A stretch of 64,000 bases of DNA, taken from Prosthecobacter debontii. GTDB taxonomy: Bacteria; Verrucomicrobiota; Verrucomicrobiia; Verrucomicrobiales; Verrucomicrobiaceae. Both the position numbers and the translations under genes were made by a program. Positions 33,855 to 43,764 of the stretch are shown here, piece by piece (position 1 is the first letter of the stretch; every line of letters starts with the position of its first letter). Where the stretch lies: the NCBI GenBank assembly GCA_945860295.1, contig CAMAQH010000007.1:1-64000 (forward strand), given 5' to 3'. Below the pieces are notes generated by a model. That model was not told where the DNA came from. It saw only the letters and a program-made list of their open reading frames with translations, and made no database searches.

Positions 33855-35960
33855 ATGCGTGCCAGCCTGCTCCTCTGCCTCATGTCCACTTCAGCCTTTG
33901 CCCAACTTTTGAACTATCCCGACACCCGAAAAGACAGCGGAGTCAGCGACGACTACCACGGAATGAAGGTGGCCGATCCCTATCGTTGGCTGGAAGACGA
34001 TAACAGTGATGAAACGAAAGCGTGGGTGAAGGCGCAAAACGAGGTGACGTTTGGTTTTCTCAAAGCCCTCCCGCAACGTGCCAAGATCCGCGAGCGGCTG
34101 GAGAAGGCCTGGAATTATGAGCGCACGGGCGTGCCGTTCCAGCATGGCGGAAAGTGGTTCTTCAATCGCAATTCAGGGCTGCAAAACCAGAGCGTGCTGC
34201 ATGTGGCGGATGCTCTCGATGCCAACGCGCGTGTGCTTCTCGATCCCAATACACTCGCGAAAGACGGCACGACCTCACTCACGGAAACCGCGCCGAGTGA
34301 GGACGGAAAGTGGCTCGTCTATGGTGTGTCGAAAGCGGGTAGTGATTGGCAGGAATTCCGCGTCAAAGACATCGCTACGGGCAAGGACACGGAAGATCTT
34401 ATCGAGTGGGTGAAGTTCAGTGGAGCTTCGTGGGCAAAGGATGGCAGCGGCTTTTATTACAGTCGTTACCCGCAGCCAAAGGCGGGCGCGGCGTTAACCG
34501 CGGCTAACAAGAATCAGACGGTCTATTTTCATCGACTGGGCGCGTCGCAGAGCGCGGACAAACTGGTCTATGAACGCCCCGATCAGCCTGATTGGGGGCT
34601 GCACGCTGGCGTGACTGATGATGGTCATTACCTGATCTACCATATCTCTCACGGCACGGATCCCAAGAATCGTTTGTTCTACCAAGACCTCACTCAGGCA
34701 GATTCCAAGGTGGTCGAACTGCTCAACGACTTCGACGCTTCTTACAGCTTCATCGACAACGTCGGCAGCGTTTTCTACTTCCACTCTGATCTCAAAGCAC
34801 TGCGTTACCGTGTGATCGCTATTGATGTGACCAAGCCGGATCGCGAGGCTTGGCGCGAGATCATTCCTGAGGGTGAACACAAGCTGGATAGTGTCTCTAG
34901 CATCGGCGGCCAACTGCTCTGTAAATATCTCCAAGACGCGCGCTCGGCCATGACGGCCTATGATTTGGAAGGCCGAAAAATACGCGAAGTCGAGCTGCCT
35001 GGCATCGGCACAGTGGGCGGTTTTGGTGGCAAGCGCACAGACAAGATCACGCACTACGCTTTCACCAGCTTCACCACGCCGGGAGCGATCTACCACTACG
35101 ATGTCGCCAGCGGAAAGAGCACGCTTTGGAAGCGGCCGAAAGTTGACTTCGATGCCTCACCTTATGAGACGAGGCAAGTCTTCGTGAAGAGTAAGGACGG
35201 CACAAAGGTGCCCATGTTCATTGTGCATAAAAAGGGTCTTATGCTCGACGGCACAAACGCCACGCTGCTCTATGGCTACGGCGGCTTTGACATCAGCCTC
35301 ACGCCGAACTTTTCTATCGGTCGTGCCATCTGGCTCGAGCTCGGTGGCGTGTATGCGCTAGCCAATCTCCGAGGTGGGGGTGAGTACGGTGCGGAGTGGC
35401 ATCTCGCGGGCACCAAGTTGCGGAAGCAGAACGTCTTTGATGACTTCATCGCCTGCGCTGAGTGGTTGCAGAAGGAGAGCTACACCTCGCCGAAAAAGCT
35501 CGCCATCATGGGCGGTAGTAATGGCGGGCTGCTCGTCGGAGCATGCATCGCTCAGCGGCCTGAACTCTATGGCGCGGCGTTGCCTGCCGTCGGTGTCATG
35601 GACATGCTGCGCTTCCACAAATTCACCATCGGCTGGGCCTGGAAAAGCGACTACGGCAGCAGCGAAAACGCCGAGGAATTTAGAGCCATCTACGCTTATT
35701 CACCCCTGCACAATCTGAAGCCCGGCACGCGCTATCCCGCCACGATGGTGACGACGGCGGATCACGATGATCGTGTCGTCCCGGCGCATAGTTTTAAATT
35801 TGCCGCTCAGCTTCAAGCCTGTCAGTCCAAGGACGGACCGCCCGCCCTGATCCGCATCGAAACCAGTGCCGGTCACGGCGCAGGAACGGCGCTCACCAAA
35901 GTGATCGAGGAAACCGCTGATGAATGGGCGTTCCTGCATCAGGTGTTAGGCATGGAGTGA
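33855..35960 (+). CDS. Secreted prolyl oligopeptidase (S9A)
   Basis: A 701-aa serine peptidase: signal peptide (MRASLLLCLMSTSAFA), N-terminal conserved DPYRWLEDD, seven-bladed propeller, and an alpha/beta-hydrolase domain. Catalytic residues: Ser555 in MGGSNGG, an Asp among 636-639 in ADHDDRVVP, and His674 in SAGHGAG. It cleaves after proline in short peptides, here in the periplasm. ATG 33855 gives the signal peptide; 33804 is an in-frame alternative. The gene converges on the 1576-aa PVC gene, 15 bases away. Confidence 0.93.
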   Translation: MRASLLLCLMSTSAFAQLLNYPDTRKDSGVSDDYHGMKVADPYRWLEDDNSDETKAWVKAQNEVTFGFLKALPQRAKIRERLEKAWNYERTGVPFQHGGKWFFNRNSGLQNQSVLHVADALDANARVLLDPNTLAKDGTTSLTETAPSEDGKWLVYGVSKAGSDWQEFRVKDIATGKDTEDLIEWVKFSGASWAKDGSGFYYSRYPQPKAGAALTAANKNQTVYFHRLGASQSADKLVYERPDQPDWGLHAGVTDDGHYLIYHISHGTDPKNRLFYQDLTQADSKVVELLNDFDASYSFIDNVGSVFYFHSDLKALRYRVIAIDVTKPDREAWREIIPEGEHKLDSVSSIGGQLLCKYLQDARSAMTAYDLEGRKIREVELPGIGTVGGFGGKRTDKITHYAFTSFTTPGAIYHYDVASGKSTLWKRPKVDFDASPYETRQVFVKSKDGTKVPMFIVHKKGLMLDGTNATLLYGYGGFDISLTPNFSIGRAIWLELGGVYALANLRGGGEYGAEWHLAGTKLRKQNVFDDFIACAEWLQKESYTSPKKLAIMGGSNGGLLVGACIAQRPELYGAALPAVGVMDMLRFHKFTIGWAWKSDYGSSENAEEFRAIYAYSPLHNLKPGTRYPATMVTTADHDDRVVPAHSFKFAAQLQACQSKDGPPALIRIETSAGHGAGTALTKVIEETADEWAFLHQVLGME

Positions 35961-35975
35961 TGGCTTTCCCCGGTT

Positions 35976-38900
35976 CTACTTCTTTTCCAATCGCACATAA
36001 TCCAGCCCGAGCATGTTACCCGGTGCCGCCGCAGGATTGGGCGGAGCGAGGGTGAAGGTGAGTTGATGATCGCCAATGGTGAGGTCATGCGTGCCCCAGT
36101 CGAGTTCGTCGGTGAGGATGACTTTGTCGGCATGATAACCATCAAAGGTTGAGGCTATGGGCCTGCCATCGAGCGCAATGTTCATCACGCCGTAATCGCG
36201 GGCCATCGTCAGCACGGCGTGAAGCGTGTATTTGCCCGCCTTTTTAACAGGCAGCGCCAGCGTGAGTTTCTGACCGGGCGTGGCGCCGGTCCACCAGAGC
36301 TGTGAGCCGCCGCTCCATTTGTTACCAAAGCTGCCCATGCCTTGATTGCGTGTCTTGCCGCCTGTGGTTTCGAGGATCTTAAGCGCTTCGCCTTCGAGAG
36401 CGCCGGGTATTGTAGTCCCGGCTTTAGCCGGCTTCCCAGAACCGCCTGAAGGCGGGACTACAGAACTCTGCAAATACTTCACCAAGTCGATGACCATCTC
36501 TGGCTGCAGCGCATCAAATAAACCTTCCGGCATCGTGCTCAGCTTTGACACCTCCCGCTTCGCGATGTCCGCCACCTGCAGCGTGAACTCCAAACCGCCC
36601 ATCATGGCGATCTGCACCGCCGCCGCGCTCTCCGCTTTAGTGACGCCGCTCATCACTCGCCCGTCCTTCATGGAGAAAACATTGAGTTGGTAGTCCTTGC
36701 CGATCACCGCATTTGGATCGAGCACGTTTTCCAGCAGGTAATTCAAGTCCGCGCGATTGCTGCCCGTGATGTCCGGCCCCACGCTCTGGCCTTCGCCGAA
36801 GAGCTTGTGGCAGGCCCCGCAGGTGGCCATGAAAGTCGTCTTCCCCTTCATCGCATCGCCCTTCGCCAAAGCAGCAGGCGTGAGCAGGTCGCGATACTTC
36901 TTCACCCGCACCGCCATGTCGGCTTTCGGTGCGTTCACATCGCCCCAGGCGGATTTGATGAGCGCGTTGATTTCCGCATCATCGAAGGCTGTGAGTTGGC
37001 GCACCAAAAACGGTGAAAGCCCGGTGCTTGGCACAGTCTTCGCTTCCACCGCTTTCAGCAGCGCCTTCGAGCCTTCCTTGGTTGAGGAGAGTGTGTTGAT
37101 GGCATCGGGCAATTCATTTGCCGAGAGCTTCGGCAATGCCGCGCTGAGAATCTTCGGCGTGTCCGCATCTTTGAGCGAGGTGAGTGATTGAATGGCTTTG
37201 CGGCGGAGTGACGGCGGAGCGTCTTTCGTGGAGACGATTTGTTGCAGGAGCTTCGCAGTGGCGTTGTCTTGCGCTTGGAGGAGAATGGAAAGAGCTTTCT
37301 CTCGGGTTGGTGTTTCGAGCGTGATGGTGCTGAGCTGACTGCGGTAAACTTGCAGTGCGTCCGCATCGCCGAACAGAGCACTAAGTTCGGTCACAAGCTG
37401 TTCCGTAGTTCCGGCTTTAGCCGGCTTCGGGGCATCTCCATAACCGCCTAAAGGCGGAACTACAGTGCCCCGGAGCTTCTTGGCGATCTCCGGCCAATCC
37501 TTCGGCATCGTCAATTTTCCGCCCGTGCGTGCAGCAGCAACGATCATGGCGAGTACAGGGTCGCGCTTCGCGGCATCGGGTTCCTTCGCGAGTTCGGCGA
37601 GCATTGCGGCACGTCCTGCGTCGTCAGAGGAAAGGCGACGGTAAATGAACTCCGTCACCTTCGGCATCTTCGACACTTTCGCGAGCTGCAAGCCCGTCGC
37701 CGGGTCCGCCGCCACGACGGGCTCGATGCCATACCAGATGAGCAGCGGGATCATCGGATCGTCCTTGTCCTCGCCGTGCTTGAGCAGGGCAGTGGCGAGA
37801 TCTTTGCGCTGATCCTGTGGAATGCGCTGGAGAGCGGAGGCGAGTTCGCGGCGAACCAGAGGGGACGGATGCTTATGAGCCGCATCATTCAAAACGCGGA
37901 GGTCTGTGTCCGCGAAATCGGTGTTTAAAGCTGCAAGACGAACCACTTGAGCCACAAGCTTTTCATTTTGTTCACCCGCAAAGCTTGAAGATTGCAGGTA
38001 GGTCCCGGTCACTTGATTGGCCGCGAGCCATACATGTCGCATTGCTTCAGCAGTTGTCGGATTCAGGGGCGTTGCCGCCTTGGGAATCGAAGCCGCTTTG
38101 CCCCCAACATTCTTCTCCATCAGCACCCTTCTCGCCATGCGTGATTCCCACTCGTTGTCCGTCTGCACGGCGAGCTTCGCGAGCGCTTCATCGCTCTCCT
38201 TGGTGAGATCACCCTTCCACGGATTCCAGCCGTCGTAGCTGATGCGATAAATCCGCCCATTGCTCCGATCCCAGTTCTCCACGGCGTTGCTGCCGCGGTG
38301 GCAGATTTGCTGGTCGCTCCAGTCGCTGACATATAAAGCTCCGTCAGGGCCGACCTTTTGCGTGACGGGGATGAAGTGCATGTCGTTCGCGCGGAGGAAG
38401 TCGGCGGCGTGTTTGCCGATGTAGGTGCTGGCGTGCGGGTCGGTGTAGTTCGCGACGAGGCGATGGCCGTGGAGGTTGCCGAAGAGGAGCTGGTTGCGAT
38501 ACGTCCGCGGGAAGAGGCTACTCTGATAAATGGCGAGGCCGCAGTGCGCGTGACCGCCGCCGAGGGCGTTGGTATCGTTGTTCATCACGCCCGCGCCGGT
38601 GGTTTTGTCGAAGGTGACATCGGGTCGCGGATTGCCGGCGTAGTGCGCGTGGTCGGCGATGGTCTTGATGTCGTCGTAAGTGTAGGGATTGAAATGCTGT
38701 CCAGCCTGCCGCTGATAACGCCCGCCGGGGACGATGTGGTAGAGATGTGGAATGACGCACGCAGTGACGAACCACTCGCCATGCTGGTCGTAATCGAGTC
38801 CCCAGGGATTGCTGGTGCCCTCGGCGAAGATTTCAAACTCATGCCGCACGGGATGGTAACGCCAGATGCCGGCATTGATGGGAATGCGCTGCTCGTCCGG

Positions 38901-40706
38901 CGTGCCTGGTTTGCCGACCTTTGAATGTGTAAAGACGCCGTGGCAGCCATACAGCCAGCCGTCCGGGCCCCAGATGAAGCTGTTCAGCGTTTCGTGGGTG
39001 TCTTGGCTGCCCCAACCGTCAAGGAGGGCGTAGGCGGTGAAGTTCAGGCCTGGAACTTTCGGGCGCTGATCGGTCGGATCTGACGGATCGGGCTGATCGT
39101 TTCGATCTTTGTCTGGAATGAACATCAGGTAGGGCGCGGCACCCACCCACACGCCACCAAAACCTAGCTCAATGCCGCTGACGAGATTTAGGCCTTCGCA
39201 GAAGATTTTCTTCGTCTCGAAGGTGCCGTCGCCGTCTTTGTCTTCGAGGATCTTGATGCGGTCCTGGCCGGCACTTACTTCACGCGGCTTCGGGTAGCTG
39301 TTGCCTTCCACGACCCAGATGCGGCCGCGTTCATCAAACGTAAAAGCCATCGGCTGCACAAGATCCGGCTCAGCGGCGATTAGCTCGGCTTTGAAGCCGC
39401 CGGGGAGCTGCATGGACTTCAGCGCGTCGGCGGGCGATTGGCCTTTGGCGTAGTCTTTCTGGGGCTTCAAAGCAGGGCCGTAGAGCTTCTTCGGAGTCAG
39501 TTCGGCTTTGGTTTCGCTGCGCTGCTGGGTGAGAATATACGCACCGGCTTTATTGCCGACGACGATGTCAGGTAGCAGATCACCATTCACATCACCAACC
39601 TGCACATCGACGCCGACACCACTTTCGGCATCGACTAGATGTGGGACGAAATCGACGCCGCCTTTGCCATCGCGCTTCGTTTGATACCAGTAGATGACGC
39701 GGTGGCCGTGCTCGTCAGGGTCGTGACCGTTGTGCGCCCAGTAGCGCTTGCCAGTGACAATGTCCTTCACGTCATCGCCGTCGATGTCGGCGAGATAAGC
39801 AGCGTGCGGCTGAGAGAAGACGATGCCGTAGTCGCTGTCCTGCGGCTGCTCGCTGGCCAGCATGACACGGTTCCATGTCGGCTTGTCGGGCGCGGGTTTG
39901 TTTTGCAGGAAAACGGCCACGCCATAGCGATGCGCGGCAAGGCTGGTGAAGACATCGTTCAAGCCATTGCCATCGAAATCATACGCGAACATCTGCGCGC
40001 CTCCGCCAACGCCAGCGGCGAAGTTGTGTTGGGGCCAGTTCTCGTTTCTCGGTTCGCTGTTCTCGATTGGTTGTTGCCACCACCGACGAGCTTCAAGCAA
40101 ATCCATCTTGCCATCCCCATTCACGTCACCGACGCCGAGCCCGTGGGTGAATTTGGCGACCTTCAAATCATCCGTGACGGCGATGAAGGTCCACTTCTCC
40201 GTGGGCTTGTACCAGTTCGGGGCGAACCAGCCGAACTTACCGCCGGTGCTGCACACGATCTCTGGTTTGCCATCGCCTGTGATGTCGGTGAAGACGGGCG
40301 ATTCATTGTCCACCACATCGGCGACGATGTGCACGGGCCAGGGCTTGTTGTCGTGCGTGCCGGGATTTAGATACATCCGCGCCTCTTTGCCGGGGAAGCC
40401 GAGGATGATGATGTCGTTCTTCTGGTCGGCGTTGAAGTCGTGGATGTAGGCGAAGAAGTTGTCGGAGTAACCATTGATGCTAAAAATCTTTGGCTCGTAG
40501 TAGGCGTGCTTTTTTTCAAATGCCGGGCCTTCCCACCAGAAGGGGCCTGCGACCACATCGGGTTTGCCATCGCCATTGATGTCGCCGATGCCCGCGCCTT
40601 CGGAATAGAAGTCGCTGTGGAGCTGCTGGCGTTTCCAGGTGATCTGGGTCTCGGCGAAGAGATTCACCACAGAGAAGGCACAGAGTAACACAGAGAGAGT
40701 TTTCAT
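35976..40706 (-). CDS. Giant secreted PVC dehydrogenase: FG-GAP repeats, propeller, HEAT, cytochrome c, jelly roll
   Basis: A 1576-aa exported protein (signal peptide MKTLSVLLCAFSVVNLFA). Order: FG-GAP/VCBS repeats with calcium-type loops (DINGDGKPD, DVNGDGKMD, DIDGDDVKD); a PVC dehydrogenase propeller (from GFKAELIAAEP, with IKILEDKDGDGTFE); a HEAT-like helical region; a PVC heme domain with CGACH near residue 1295; and a C-terminal jelly-roll binding domain (GKYTLHAVLTMARDYG). Two palindromic DNA repeats lie in frame in it (36411-36462, 37405-37463) and each adds a VVPP...PAKAGTT peptide. Probably a periplasmic redox enzyme on polymeric sugars; substrate unknown. Confidence 0.88.
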   Translation of the reverse strand: MKTLSVLLCAFSVVNLFAETQITWKRQQLHSDFYSEGAGIGDINGDGKPDVVAGPFWWEGPAFEKKHAYYEPKIFSINGYSDNFFAYIHDFNADQKNDIIILGFPGKEARMYLNPGTHDNKPWPVHIVADVVDNESPVFTDITGDGKPEIVCSTGGKFGWFAPNWYKPTEKWTFIAVTDDLKVAKFTHGLGVGDVNGDGKMDLLEARRWWQQPIENSEPRNENWPQHNFAAGVGGGAQMFAYDFDGNGLNDVFTSLAAHRYGVAVFLQNKPAPDKPTWNRVMLASEQPQDSDYGIVFSQPHAAYLADIDGDDVKDIVTGKRYWAHNGHDPDEHGHRVIYWYQTKRDGKGGVDFVPHLVDAESGVGVDVQVGDVNGDLLPDIVVGNKAGAYILTQQRSETKAELTPKKLYGPALKPQKDYAKGQSPADALKSMQLPGGFKAELIAAEPDLVQPMAFTFDERGRIWVVEGNSYPKPREVSAGQDRIKILEDKDGDGTFETKKIFCEGLNLVSGIELGFGGVWVGAAPYLMFIPDKDRNDQPDPSDPTDQRPKVPGLNFTAYALLDGWGSQDTHETLNSFIWGPDGWLYGCHGVFTHSKVGKPGTPDEQRIPINAGIWRYHPVRHEFEIFAEGTSNPWGLDYDQHGEWFVTACVIPHLYHIVPGGRYQRQAGQHFNPYTYDDIKTIADHAHYAGNPRPDVTFDKTTGAGVMNNDTNALGGGHAHCGLAIYQSSLFPRTYRNQLLFGNLHGHRLVANYTDPHASTYIGKHAADFLRANDMHFIPVTQKVGPDGALYVSDWSDQQICHRGSNAVENWDRSNGRIYRISYDGWNPWKGDLTKESDEALAKLAVQTDNEWESRMARRVLMEKNVGGKAASIPKAATPLNPTTAEAMRHVWLAANQVTGTYLQSSSFAGEQNEKLVAQVVRLAALNTDFADTDLRVLNDAAHKHPSPLVRRELASALQRIPQDQRKDLATALLKHGEDKDDPMIPLLIWYGIEPVVAADPATGLQLAKVSKMPKVTEFIYRRLSSDDAGRAAMLAELAKEPDAAKRDPVLAMIVAAARTGGKLTMPKDWPEIAKKLRGTVVPPLGGYGDAPKPAKAGTTEQLVTELSALFGDADALQVYRSQLSTITLETPTREKALSILLQAQDNATAKLLQQIVSTKDAPPSLRRKAIQSLTSLKDADTPKILSAALPKLSANELPDAINTLSSTKEGSKALLKAVEAKTVPSTGLSPFLVRQLTAFDDAEINALIKSAWGDVNAPKADMAVRVKKYRDLLTPAALAKGDAMKGKTTFMATCGACHKLFGEGQSVGPDITGSNRADLNYLLENVLDPNAVIGKDYQLNVFSMKDGRVMSGVTKAESAAAVQIAMMGGLEFTLQVADIAKREVSKLSTMPEGLFDALQPEMVIDLVKYLQSSVVPPSGGSGKPAKAGTTIPGALEGEALKILETTGGKTRNQGMGSFGNKWSGGSQLWWTGATPGQKLTLALPVKKAGKYTLHAVLTMARDYGVMNIALDGRPIASTFDGYHADKVILTDELDWGTHDLTIGDHQLTFTLAPPNPAAAPGNMLGLDYVRLEKK
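36411..36462. repeat. Palindromic REP-like element inside a coding gene, copy 1
   Basis: Outer arms TGTAGTC/GACTACA (36411-36417, 36456-36462) enclose two hairpins, CCGGC-TTTA-GCCGG and CCGCCT-GA-AGGCGG: a cloverleaf-like shape. On the minus strand it encodes VVPPSGGSGKPAKAGTT in frame, within the PVC giant gene. Confidence 0.88.
37405..37463. repeat. Palindromic REP-like element inside a coding gene, copy 2
   Basis: Same architecture as the copy at 36411, with arms GTAGTT/AACTAC and hairpins CCGGC-TTTA-GCCGG and CCGCC-TAAA-GGCGG, but a longer spacer. Encodes VVPPLGGYGDAPKPAKAGTT in frame. The base changes keep both stems paired. Confidence 0.88.
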
Positions 40707-40779
40707 GATTGGCAGAAACCAACGATATCAGACTTCGGCCTCATCGGACAAGGATTGGTTTGAATCGGACGCGGACAAG

Positions 40780-40813
40780 AAAAAGGCCACCGCGAAATGA
40801 ACCACGGCGGCCT
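40780..40813 (-). terminator. Rho-independent terminator for the LsrF-like gene
   Basis: Read on the minus strand: AGGCCGCCG, a 12-base loop, CGGTGGCCT and a T-run. Nine-base stem with one G-T pair, 85 bases after the stop of the LsrF-like gene. Confidence 0.72.
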
Positions 40814-40897
40814 GGGGATTGGGGAAGGGGAGGGCGGGAATGATGGAGTTATGGGTTGGACATGACTCCAAGACTCCACAACTCCATCACAGCGGCT

Positions 40898-41860
40898 TTA
40901 CTTCGTGCCCTTGGCCTTGAGGTCGTTGTACATCTGGAAGCCCTGCTCGGGTGAGAGGCCTTCATGCACCACGCCGCGCACGGCCTGCATCATGCTGATT
41001 GGTGCGTCGCTCTGGAAGATGTTACGGCCCATGTCCACACCATTGGCACCCTGCTGGATGGCATTATAGCACATGCTAAGGGCTTCGAGTTCTGGTAGCT
41101 TCTTGCCACCGGCGATGACGATTGGGACTGGACAGCAGGAGGTGACAGTTTCGAATTCGGTTTCCGTGTAATAGCACTTCACCACGTTCGCGCCGAGCTC
41201 CGCCATGATGCGCGTGGCCAGGCGGAAATACTGAGCGTTGCGAGCCATCGCACGACCTACAGCAGTGACGCCCATGACGGCGATGCCATAACGTGATGCT
41301 GCATCCACAAGGTCAGTCAGGTTCTTCAGCGACTGACGCTCATAAGCACTGCCGATGAACACCTGCACGGCCAGCACGCTGGCATTCAGGCGGATGGCTT
41401 CTTCGATGTTCAGCGCCGTGCTTTCATTGGAGAGCGGCTCGAATCCAGGGCGGCCAAACTTGGCCTTCTTGCCGTCGATCTCGCCTTCCCATTCTTCGAA
41501 CGGACTGACCATGGAGGTGCCGCCGGACGCACGCAGCGCGATGGCTTTTGTGGTGGAGGCCGGAATCACGCTGCGCTGAATGCCGCGCGTGAGCATGAGG
41601 CAGTCGGCATAAGGTTCGAGCGGGAGAATCGTCTGGTCCACGCGCTCCAAGCCGGTCGTCGGGCCCTGGAAATAGCCGTGGTCAAAGGCGAGCATGACGG
41701 TGCGGCCGTCCTTGGGATTGAAGACGCGGCTGAGGCGATTCTTGAGACCCCAGTCATACTGGTGGCAGCCCTTCAGGAAGAAGCCGGGAGCGGCCTGAGG
41801 CACGTCGGTGAAGTATTCTTTGTCTTTCTTGTCTGCTGCGCTGGTAGTGATGTCGGCCAT
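40898..41860 (-). CDS. LsrF/FbaB-like class I aldolase
   Basis: A 320-aa TIM-barrel protein of the DeoC/FbaB aldolase superfamily. The barrel starts with TVMLAFDHGYFQGP, typical of LsrF, which transfers an acetyl group from phospho-autoinducer-2 breakdown product. Lys228 in NVVKCYYTE is at the Schiff-base position. The function may be LsrF-like or a related aldolase; there is no lsr operon around. I placed the start at 41860; an upstream extension to 42295 reads antisense through the next gene and is rejected. The divergent neighbour is the Gfo/Idh/MocA gene, 159 bases away. Confidence 0.83.
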   Translation of the reverse strand: MADITTSAADKKDKEYFTDVPQAAPGFFLKGCHQYDWGLKNRLSRVFNPKDGRTVMLAFDHGYFQGPTTGLERVDQTILPLEPYADCLMLTRGIQRSVIPASTTKAIALRASGGTSMVSPFEEWEGEIDGKKAKFGRPGFEPLSNESTALNIEEAIRLNASVLAVQVFIGSAYERQSLKNLTDLVDAASRYGIAVMGVTAVGRAMARNAQYFRLATRIMAELGANVVKCYYTETEFETVTSCCPVPIVIAGGKKLPELEALSMCYNAIQQGANGVDMGRNIFQSDAPISMMQAVRGVVHEGLSPEQGFQMYNDLKAKGTK

Positions 41861-42019
41861 GATGGTATGCGTTTGAGTTTGGGGCCGGGATTGTGGGCGC
41901 GAATCGCCGGGGTGCAAGCTGGGAAACACGGGGCCGGCTTTAGCTGAAAGGTGGGCTCTGCCAGACGGGTATTGATTTGACTCAAAGCTCCGTCTGTGGA
42001 GCAATCTGCATCTCTCATC

Positions 42020-43057
42020 ATGAAAAAATACAACGTCGGCATCATCGGGTATGGCTGGGCAGCGACTGCTCACATCGAAGCGATTAACAAGTCCAAGCAG
42101 GCCCAGGTCACGGCTATCTATTCCTCGCGTCCGCTGGACAGCGCGGAAGTGAGCGCGAAACACGGCGGTTCGATTAAGACCTACCAGGACATCGACGCGA
42201 TGCTGGCCGACCCGGACATCCATGTGGTGGACATCACCAGTTACCCGAGCCAGCACCGCAATCAGGCCGTGGCGGCGGCGAATGCGAAGAAGCACATCAT
42301 TCTCGAAAAGCCGATGGCGAATTCCTTGCAGGAAGTGCGCGAGATCGTCGCGGCGGCGAAGTCGAACGGCGTGAGGGGCTGCGTGTGCTTCGAGTGCCGC
42401 TACTCCGGCCAGTTCCAGTCCACAAAGGCGATCATTGATGAAGGCCTACTCGGCGAGATTCACTATGGCGAAGTGGATTACTACCACGGCATCGGCCCCT
42501 GGTACGGCCAGTTCCGCTGGAACATCGGCAAGAAAGACGGTGGCAGCGCGCTGCTCACGGCCGGCTGTCATGCCCTGGACGCCCTGCTCATGGTGATGCC
42601 CGGCGAGGTGGAGAGCGTCACCAGTTTCAGCACAAAGTCGAAGAGCGAGATCTTCGCCCCTTATGAATACGATACGACGAGCGTGACCCTGGTGAAGTTC
42701 AAGAACGGTGCCGTGGGCAAGACCGCTGCCGTGGTGGACTGCTTGCAGCCCTATTACTTCCACACGCATTTGGTTGGCAGCGAGGGCAGCCTGCTAGACA
42801 ACAAAATCCACTCCAACAAACTGAAGAGCGATAAAAAGGCCTGGGGTAGTCTCTCCATGCACATGCTCGACTCCGGCGATGTCAGCGATCACCCCTACGC
42901 GACGCAGTTCCAGGCCTTCTTCGATTCTCTGGATGAAGGTAAGGACATGCCGCTCACGAGCTTCCCCGAATCTCTGCGCAGCTTTGAGGTCATCTTTGCC
43001 TCCGACAAAAGCGCCGAGCAAGGCGGCAAGCCGGTGTCGATCAGCGAGCTTGGCTGA
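42020..43057 (+). CDS. Gfo/Idh/MocA-family oxidoreductase
   Basis: A 345-aa NAD(P)-dependent dehydrogenase: Rossmann start VGIIGYGWAATAH, the signature EKPMAN (96-101) whose Lys is catalytic, and a C-terminal alpha/beta domain with the likely proton-relay histidine in AGCHALDALL. Such enzymes oxidise or reduce sugars and inositols; with DUF1080 proteins elsewhere in this window a keto-sugar route is possible. ATG 42020 begins the Rossmann fold; 41996 would add eight residues. Its stop abuts the convergent gtrA-like stop. Confidence 0.88.
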   Translation: MKKYNVGIIGYGWAATAHIEAINKSKQAQVTAIYSSRPLDSAEVSAKHGGSIKTYQDIDAMLADPDIHVVDITSYPSQHRNQAVAAANAKKHIILEKPMANSLQEVREIVAAAKSNGVRGCVCFECRYSGQFQSTKAIIDEGLLGEIHYGEVDYYHGIGPWYGQFRWNIGKKDGGSALLTAGCHALDALLMVMPGEVESVTSFSTKSKSEIFAPYEYDTTSVTLVKFKNGAVGKTAAVVDCLQPYYFHTHLVGSEGSLLDNKIHSNKLKSDKKAWGSLSMHMLDSGDVSDHPYATQFQAFFDSLDEGKDMPLTSFPESLRSFEVIFASDKSAEQGGKPVSISELG

Positions 43058-43579
43058 TCATTGTTTGAAGATGATGAATTTTCGGCAAAGGAAGTTCACC
43101 ATCACCGATGTCACCACGAACCCAAGCTGAGCGATCAGTGAGGGTAAGTGGAAGCTGGAGGCCAGCCAGTGAGCCACAAAGCCGCCAGGGAAGAAGCCGA
43201 TGGCGCTGGCGATCCAGAACATGGTCAGTTCGGCCATTTTACCGTGACGCCCAGAGGTGAAGACAAAAAGTACGTTTAGCCAATAGGCCGTCAGCGTGCC
43301 AAAGGGCCATGCTAGGGCGTTATTGATGATCAGATTATTGGCACGTAGAGCTTCATCCAGCACCTGCCCGTCCACGATCATCCCCTTGCTAGCGGGGAAA
43401 ATAGTCAGGGATAGCACAGCTAAGATGCCATTGTGAGTGACTGCGGCCACCACGCCACAGCAGCCATATTTGATGAATTGTAGTAATGGGTGCGCATCTC
43501 GGCTAATCAGCGCGCGCCAGACCGTTCGGAGATCGTTTTGCCGGAAGAAATGCCAGGCGGATTTGAGCAGTGGGAGCAT
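43058..43579 (-). CDS. GtrA-like membrane protein
   Basis: A protein of about 173 aa with four membrane helices (LLQFIKYGCCGVVAAVTHNG, NNALAWPFGTLTAYWLNVLF, ELTMFWIASAIGFFPGGF, LIAQLGFVVTSVMVNFLC) and the C-terminal RKFIIFK of GtrA. GtrA proteins flip polyprenyl-linked sugars or assist glycosyltransferases in polysaccharide decoration. No glycosyltransferase is adjacent. Start at 43579 is preferred; 43615 is the in-frame upstream choice. Confidence 0.82.
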   Translation of the reverse strand: MLPLLKSAWHFFRQNDLRTVWRALISRDAHPLLQFIKYGCCGVVAAVTHNGILAVLSLTIFPASKGMIVDGQVLDEALRANNLIINNALAWPFGTLTAYWLNVLFVFTSGRHGKMAELTMFWIASAIGFFPGGFVAHWLASSFHLPSLIAQLGFVVTSVMVNFLCRKFIIFKQ

Positions 43580-43764
43580 GAGGCTGCCCTGTGCCACAGG
43601 CCATGTTGGGTGCAAGGTTTCAATGGAGTCGCAGAGGTAAAGCCCCGAGCCGATTCAAAAAAACCTTCTAAAAAGATAAAAAGACTGTATTTTTCGCCTA
43701 ATACTACGGCAATTTGTCCGTTTCCCCGACCGGAGTAACTCAGCTTACACTCACCTTAATACCC

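Noticed and set aside
40842-40888. 9-bp inverted repeat GATGGAGTT / AACTCCATC as a terminator
   Set aside because: The loop is 29 bases and there is no T-run; the hairpin at 40780-40813 is the better terminator.
41861-42295. N-terminal extension of the LsrF-like frame
   Set aside because: It is antisense to the Gfo/Idh/MocA gene and its translation has no domain; the aldolase fold begins at the ATG at 41860.
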